From contig WPIO01000002.1 in the NCBI GenBank assembly GCA_009760855.2, forward strand, positions 5,822,501 to 5,886,500: 64,000 nt of DNA, in the 5' to 3' direction. Made by a program: the position numbers and the translations under genes. The stretch comes from Cristatella mucedo (lineage: Eukaryota; Bryozoa; Phylactolaemata; Cristatellidae). Under the pieces are notes generated by a model. It made no database searches. It saw nothing but the letters and a program-made list of their open reading frames with translations, and was not told the origin of the DNA. Below, one piece after another: positions 56,013-64,000 of the stretch (positions are counted from its first letter, which is position 1; each line of letters starts with the position of its first letter).

Positions 56013-56264
56013 TGCCATTAATCAGGCTGAGCTCAGTGTCATGATGGAAAGGATCAATTTAGCACTGCTGCTGAGCATTGTAAACGTCGAACTGTTGACA
56101 AAGTCTGAAAGTTTTTACGGATGGCTGAAATATCTGCTTGATGGAGGCAAGCGAATATATAGATGGAATAATCAGTGGATGAGATAACGGGTAAGTCACT
56201 GAATCATCAGAGGTTGGCCCTGCACAAAGGGATAATGTCAGCCGGCGGCATTTAGGTCAGTGTG
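56013..56264 (+). repeat. 252 bp direct repeat, copy 1, with a ~60-codon open frame
   Basis: The segment is repeated at 56,577-56,829 at about 93-95% identity by eye. In plus orientation it keeps an open frame in both copies (INQAELSVMMERINLALLLS ... SFYGWLKYLLDGGKRIYRWN) ending in TGA..TAA-type context at ATGAGATAA. It is followed at once by CGG|GTAAGT, a strong splice-donor-like sequence. Differences between the copies include both silent and amino-acid-changing substitutions in similar number, so there is no clear sign of protein constraint. Function unknown. Confidence 0.6.
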
Positions 56265-56576
56265 CCTTGTAGTTTGAGTGTATGCCGGCTCCTCTGATGA
56301 GCTTGTGATGTGGCATGGACACAGGTCGGTAACCCACTGGTGGCCAGATGGTGGATTTACCATCTGGGTCTGCCGGTGCACAGCAGTGGTCCGCCTGTGA
56401 TGTGGTATATACACAGGCCGGTAACCTGCTGGTGGCAGGATGGTCGACCGAGGGACTGGAGGAGGGGAGACGAGTGTGAGAAGGGGGCGAAGGCAGTCGT
56501 GCGTCTTGCTGCTCCGTGCCTTGCACAATAAACCGTTGGCGTCGTTCTGCACCAGCGTTCTGTATGCCGAACCACA
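56265..56576 (+). repeat. LTR-like element, copy 3, diverged
   Basis: CAGGTCGGTAACCCACTGGT, then CCAGATGGTGGATTTACCAT corresponds to CGATAACCCGCTGGTGAACA, then GATTCACCATCGGGGTCGGC in copy 1. Near the end, CACAATAAACCGTTGGCG corresponds to GGTAATAAACTGTCGG. An internal ~89 bp tandem duplication is visible (GATGTGGCATGGACACAGGT at 56,308 and GATGTGGTATATACACAGGC at 56,397). Confidence 0.55.
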
Positions 56577-56829
56577 GCCATCAATCAGGCCGAGCTCAGT
56601 GTCATGATAGAAGGGATTAATTTGGCACTGCTGCTGAGCATTGCAAATGTCGAGATGTTGACAAAGTCTACAAGTTTTTACGGATGGCTGAAATATCTGC
56701 TTGATGGAGACAAGCGAATATATAGATGGAATAATCAGTGGATGAGATAACGGGTAAGTCACTGGATCATCAGAGGTTGGCCCTGCACAAAGGGATAGTG
56801 TCAGCCGGCGGCATTTAGGTCAGTGTGCC
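56577..56829 (+). repeat. 252 bp direct repeat, copy 2
   Basis: This is the second copy of 56,013-56,264 in the same orientation. It keeps the same open frame (SFYGWLKYLLDGDKRIYRWN), stop and following GTAAGT. The two copies start 564 bp apart, with the LTR-like copy filling the space exactly. Confidence 0.85.
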
Positions 56830-57725
56830 TAAAACGTTCAGGCAAAAACCAGGCTGACCAGCTAACTAGAACCTTTCACAATAGTTTACCCTCAGCCCGT
56901 GTGAGTGCTGCTCGGTCATCAAGATCTCGCAGTCCGAATCCAACATCGAACTGATCGAATTCCAGTCTGCACCCATGAGGTCCTAACAGAACATTTTACT
57001 TGGCGTGCATATTCTTACCTGATGCAAGCATCCGCCGTAATGACGTCAAGAATGTGGTGAAGGCATTCGCTCGCTGTCACTGAAGTTGATTCTGCACAGG
57101 CAACTTGGGATCACGGCAGCCTGGGGTTGCCACACAAATAGCAGCGAGTTGCATGCGACGTCACACATTTTAGATGAGCCGTCTAGGTAACACTGATAGT
57201 CTGCAGTTGCAACAGATTCGCGCTGTGGAAGTGCAAAGTATTAGCTCACACGAATGGATGGAGATCTCACAACTCAGGCGTGGCTACCTCGAATGCTCTG
57301 GGATAATAGGTGACAGTGGTATAGCGTAACAGCCTTGTTCAGATGGCTTAAATGGGCCGCAGTCGCCGATCCCTGAATTTATGCCGAGCCGAAGTGTGCA
57401 AAATTAGTGCGGCAAGCTATACGCAAAGGTATTATAAATTAATGTCAGCTGATCCTAACCGAGAATCCCAATAGATAGCGCTACTTGTGTTTGCGGTTCC
57501 CGGATCGCTGTGAAAGGGAAACCAACCTGTGGATTGTACCTGCCCCTCCCTACGGCTTGCCGGCCTCATGATTGAGAATGAATTGTGCACTCACCTATCA
57601 AGGAGCCAATCATATAATGGCTATTTAAGAAAAACAATGTGTAACTTCTTCTTCGTTGTTGGGAGAGAGACGGAGAGACAGTGAGTAGGAAAGAGCGAGT
57701 AAAGTTGAGAGTAGGTAAGACTTAG
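56830..57725. other. No recognised gene
   Basis: Short frames only. Nothing was recognised. Confidence 0.45.
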
Positions 57726-57790
57726 AGCAGGGGTTGGCAAGCTTTTTGGTCTACTAGATTATTTCAGGAGGTCGAGAAAGCACACAGTAG
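57726..57790 (+). mobile_element. Possible hAT-type transposon end
   Basis: CAGGGGTTGGCAAGCTTTTT followed by GGTC resembles the CAGGGGTCGGCAAACTTTTTGG-type termini common to animal hAT elements. No inverted partner was found downstream, so it is probably a fragment. The match rests on recalled motif style. Confidence 0.35.
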
Positions 57791-59359
57791 GCTAGAGGAA
57801 GCCGCACCCACTCCGCAAACCCGATAAAGTGGGCGTGGCCAGACGAAAAAGCAGTCGCGACAGACGCAGAGACAAGCGCGGCAATAATTGGGGTAGACAC
57901 CTAGGATTATCAGCCCTGCGGGTCCGGCGTTTCAGTTTCATACAAGTGCCTGACGCCAACTTTAAAAATGAATACTGTCCATGGATTAAGCTGCAACCAG
58001 CGGTCATGAAAGAGAAAAAATACCTCGAGGCGGCTCCAGGCCGTGGGGCCGATGACGACCCCGAGACTTCTGAGACGTCGCAGCCTCAACGTGTGCTTAC
58101 TGCTCGTGTTCTAGTGTCTAGGTAGGCTGGCCGCTAGGTAAGAGCTCGATAACTATTGGTCTTGAAGAAACGATGTCACCGAATGCCTCCGCCAATACAC
58201 TACATCCCTTATCCATCCGTTGTACGTGCATTCTCGGTAGGTTGAGGTGCTTGGGAGAGCTTTCGGGAGACCAGCAAAGCTGAGACCATAAGGGCGACAG
58301 ACCCAGTGTGTCGCACGTGTGTCTGACGTTTATATGGCGCGGAAAGGTAGCGCAGGTACTTGCCGCTTACGCTACTGACAACCCTGCCAAATAAACTATA
58401 TTCGTCTGGCCTGGTTTGAGGCCATGCTTGATTCGGCTTTCCCATAGCAGCCACCCTTTGCGAGTAACCCGCCACCGAGCCACCCGGCATGATAGGCTTT
58501 CCACACTGTTGCTTCCTCCTTAGAAGAGGCTTAAAGGCGCAATAGGCAAAGCCGCACCACTGCAGATTCGCTGGGTAGGGTATAGCTGTTTGGGGAAGCG
58601 TCCAGCGTGGCACCCCCGCTGTTAAAGAAGCGAACACCCAAAGAATGCGAGGAGCAAAGTTGCACATGGGGCAGTTCTCGCATTAGCCGCGTTATAAGCC
58701 CTTGCCTTAGTGGGTTAGACTATGGCAACTAGTGCTCACCCGGATCCTAATCCACCTTTCGCATGTTAGAATGGAGTTCTGCGAATTCGACGCGGTTAGG
58801 AAGTGGACCAACTAATATGCATGTTTTTCTCAGTCGGTTCGACTAGGACACCTAGTGCAGACCCGCTAAGGTTAGAATGGGGCTTTGCGCCGACGATACG
58901 GTCAGGATGTGCACCGACTAATGCGCTTCAGCAGACGAAGAGCGGAATGCTAGCAACCTTTTGGAGGAGAAATCTTATAGGCCACGGGGAATGTAAATAA
59001 GCCTGAGAATGAATACTGAGGGCGGGTGGAAATAAAGTAGCAGCCACGCACGAATTCAGTAGTTCAGATGGGAGAGACTAGAAGGACTACGCTTCGAGAC
59101 CGCGAGATCTCGAACCTACGGCAACAAAACAGCTAAATGAACTTATATTGCGCTATTGTGTTCTACCGGCTACTCGGTAAATTACTACTATCTTGCAGTG
59201 CTGTAGCGACCCGCCTTTAGGGTAGGTACAATCGCAAGCGATCGCAGGCATAGGATAGGTTTACTATACTCGGGCTTCGGGAGTTGACGTAGTTAAATCT
59301 GTTGGGCCGGAACCCACAACATAAAGAGCTTGCTCCGGTCTCACACGGCTATTAGCAGT
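57791..59359. other. No recognised gene; imperfect ~60 bp direct repeat near 58,760-58,930
   Basis: A plus-strand frame at 57,829-58,125 ends in an acidic tail (GADDDPETSETSQ) but matches nothing. The segments GTTAGAATGGAGTTCTGCGA at about 58,765 and GTTAGAATGGGGCTTTGCGC at about 58,871 begin an imperfect direct repeat of about 60 bp spaced ~106 bp apart. Confidence 0.35.
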
Positions 59360-59540
59360 GATGGCATACTAGGTAAAGCATATGGTTTTCTTGATTGAGG
59401 TAGAGAAAAACGCGGTCGTGGGTTCGACTCCTGCCGTAGTCAATTTTTTTATTATTTTTATTGCGGCTGCAAGCGGAGGTGGTAGCAGTTAATGCTCTTC
59501 TGTCGCTATGCAAAAGAGGCTGTTTATCAGTTACTATTTT
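59360..59540 (+). repeat. tRNA-derived SINE, family 1
   Basis: GTGATGGCATACTAGGTAAA (A-box region) and GGTCGTGGGTTCGACTCC (B box), then TTATTGCGGCTGCAAGCGGA and AATGCTCTTCTGTCGCTATG, then AAAGAGGCTGTTTATCAG. Confidence 0.82.
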
Positions 59541-59701
59541 ATTTTACTAATCGGCCCATAATAAGTGTCGCTGTTGGCTCCCAATTGTCGTCGCTTGTGT
59601 ATTCAACGGCAGTACAGCTCAGCTCTGCATCGTCGGTACGGTAGAACCCCAGGGGACGAACGCTGGCACGGTAAGAAAGTGAGCGAAATCTGGAGCTGGT
59701 T

Positions 59702-62274
<2,573 letters not shown>

Positions 62275-62440
62275 GAACCATGATAGCCCGATGGTAAGGT
62301 GCTCACTCTTCACTACGGGTGTCCTGGGTTCGAGTCCTAAAGTTAGTAACTTTTTATTGCCGACAGCAAGGGGTAAAGATAACCGTTAAGGCTCATCTGC
62401 AGCTATCCAAATGAGGCTGATAACTAAGCCAATATGTTTT
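62275..62440 (+). repeat. tRNA-derived SINE, family 1
   Basis: ATGATAGCCCGATGGTAAGG (A-box region) and GTCCTGGGTTCGAGTCC (B box), then TTTTTATTGCCGACAGCAAG and AAATGAGGCTGATAACTAAG. Confidence 0.82.
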
Positions 62441-62559
62441 CCCTACATGGGACACAACTGGCTTCTTTTTAGGCTCAGCTACTGCTTCGGCTTTTACCCT
62501 ACGCGACTAACGCCTAGAAAATAATTGAAAATATAATTCATTCTATAGCCTGAAGACAA

Positions 62560-62700
62560 CTTTCAGTATATTTAAGAGCGCAGGTGCTTCACGTATGCCC
62601 CGGGGCTCGAGCCTACGACATTGGTTATGACATACATTCAGTCTGACCTCTTCCTAGGCGAGTACCTTAACCACTTGGGAAAAAATGCACGAGGTCGCTT
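62560..62700 (-). repeat. tRNA-derived SINE, family 2, diverged
   Basis: On the minus strand the A-box region is damaged (TTCCCAAGTGGTTAAGGTAC) and the B box reads CGTAGGCTCGAGCCCCG, as in the copy at 30,590. Confidence 0.6.
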
Positions 62701-64000
62701 AGATCGGACCGTTGAAGACGCTAGGGTAACCAAATTTCAACCGCATGTACTGAACTAGGAGACCACAATTGGCGTCAATGGCCGCAGCTACTATTTGCTT
62801 CTCATCACGACTAACACTGCCAGAGACCACGGTGTGAAATTCGCTTCCTGGGGAATATGGGGATCTAGCAGCAGCGGCTCCACTCAGCTCGTTCAACCAA
62901 TTATACCCACGCTGGCAGGGGAGAGTCACGTCGTTGTCATTTCTTCCCACGCGTTAGCCTGGTCCACTATGCATGAAAGGTAGTACAAGCTTGTGTAGAG
63001 CCTACGTTATTCTAGTTTAAAGATGCCAGGTCTTGCCAGCTTCTCGTCTTGACACCAACTTGGATGGACGCGCACACGCAAAGGCATCCAAGCACTACTA
63101 GCGTGCATTCCCGCTCGGCTCCACGCATTGACGCACTCAACTGATCTCGAATTCACTGTAACCTCTACATCATCTGAGGGCGCGGGTTCCACGTGGCTTT
63201 GCACGTGGCTTAAACCTTGTTGCTCATGGCTGTAGCTTGCCTGGCGTTGGTTTGGCGATACGCGGCTAGAACTAGAGGTTAGCTAAGAGGTATCCAGAAA
63301 GAGAAGCCAAATAACGCAGGTAGGATAGCAGATGCTGCTGCTCCTGACATTCACCTTTCCTCTTGCGACAGGATCAAATGTTAGAGATCCCTTCTTCTAA
63401 CCCTTCCAATGACGCAGATAAGGCAATCAACTCTTGGGCCAGAGGGGGAACTATTAAGTCTCATTTAATCCGAAGACCTCAATTCATCACAACCTTTCAT
63501 CGAGCCTTTACAAAAGCATACATAAGCATGAACAAGGGCACAAGTAAAGCATGATAAGAAATACTGTCACTTTTTTATGACGCATATTGGCCCGTGGTAC
63601 ACTTTACCATAAATCGCTCATGCTTGCGTTCGCCTAGTTTTTGCAACTTGGAGAACCGTCTTTTAAGGCAGCACTGCTCAAAATCGCTATCACTACTCAG
63701 TGTGCTAGACTTCACCGCCTGGGGTCGTGAATAAAGTAAAAAGCAGTGCTGCAGCTCTAACATGGTACAGCTCTAACGCGTGCCTCTATCATCTGCCAAA
63801 GCATGCTCTGGCAGTTGGTAGATGCACACCGAACTAGCCACTATATTAGGAGCCAACGCACCAGCATGTGCAGAGGTCATTAATAAAACCTTTAATCTCA
63901 ATGCCTACTCGAGACTATATGCTCTCGCAACAGCTATTTCACAGGCAGACTTAATCTGCAGATTATACCAATGCTTAGTATTTTGTCTTGAGTTTTTTAG
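62701..64000. other. No recognised gene
   Basis: Short frames on both strands. No repeat family was recognised up to the window end. Confidence 0.4.

Overview
The window looks like anonymous, repeat-rich nuclear DNA from a multicellular animal, most likely an invertebrate. The evidence is the mixture of 5'-truncated L2/CR1-like LINEs with microsatellite tails, tRNA-derived SINEs with recognisable B boxes, a decayed Ty3/gypsy pol fragment, LTR-like copies, a ~166 bp satellite array, and a CpG-rich island holding a first coding exon with a GT splice donor. Nothing bacterial was seen: no operons, no long ORFs and no ribosome-binding-site pattern. The species cannot be named from the sequence. 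Almost every open frame is short and random-looking, so few host genes are called.

Layout. 1-1,930 is a GC- and CpG-rich island. It contains the best host-gene candidate, a minus-strand first coding exon (862-1,115) for a small single-pass membrane protein that runs out of the window to the left. 5,955-8,190 holds two copies of one LINE family (called LINE-B here). 12,310-14,940 holds a minus-strand Ty3/gypsy RNase H plus integrase remnant between two ~205 bp direct repeats. 18,690-21,480 contains scraps that resemble a non-LTR reverse transcriptase and a restriction-enzyme-like endonuclease domain, with SINEs among them. 24,660-28,235 has more LINE-B and copies of a second LINE family (LINE-A, with a distinctive 3' end and ATT tail). 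29,380-29,940 is a second GC-rich patch, where a signal-peptide-like start runs into a SINE.

30,900-36,935 is a ~6 kb tandem satellite of about 36 diverged monomers in two classes. 40,683-44,532 is the most striking structure: a nearly perfect inverted repeat with arms of ~1.9 kb and only a 40 bp spacer. 47,890-49,605 is a SINE cluster. 51,040-54,290 is a nest of LINE-A fragments, two inverted LTR-like copies and a LINE segment that appears to have been flipped between them. 56,013-56,829 has two 252 bp direct repeats flanking a third LTR-like copy. The remainder is low-information intergenic or intronic sequence with a few SINEs and two long GA tracts.

No functional multi-gene system can be supported. 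The value of the window lies in its genome-structure signals: the giant palindrome, the two-class satellite with recurring blocks, the LTR-bounded inversion, and a premature stop shared by two LINE-B copies where a third copy keeps tryptophan. All identities are read by eye. No alignment or database search was run.
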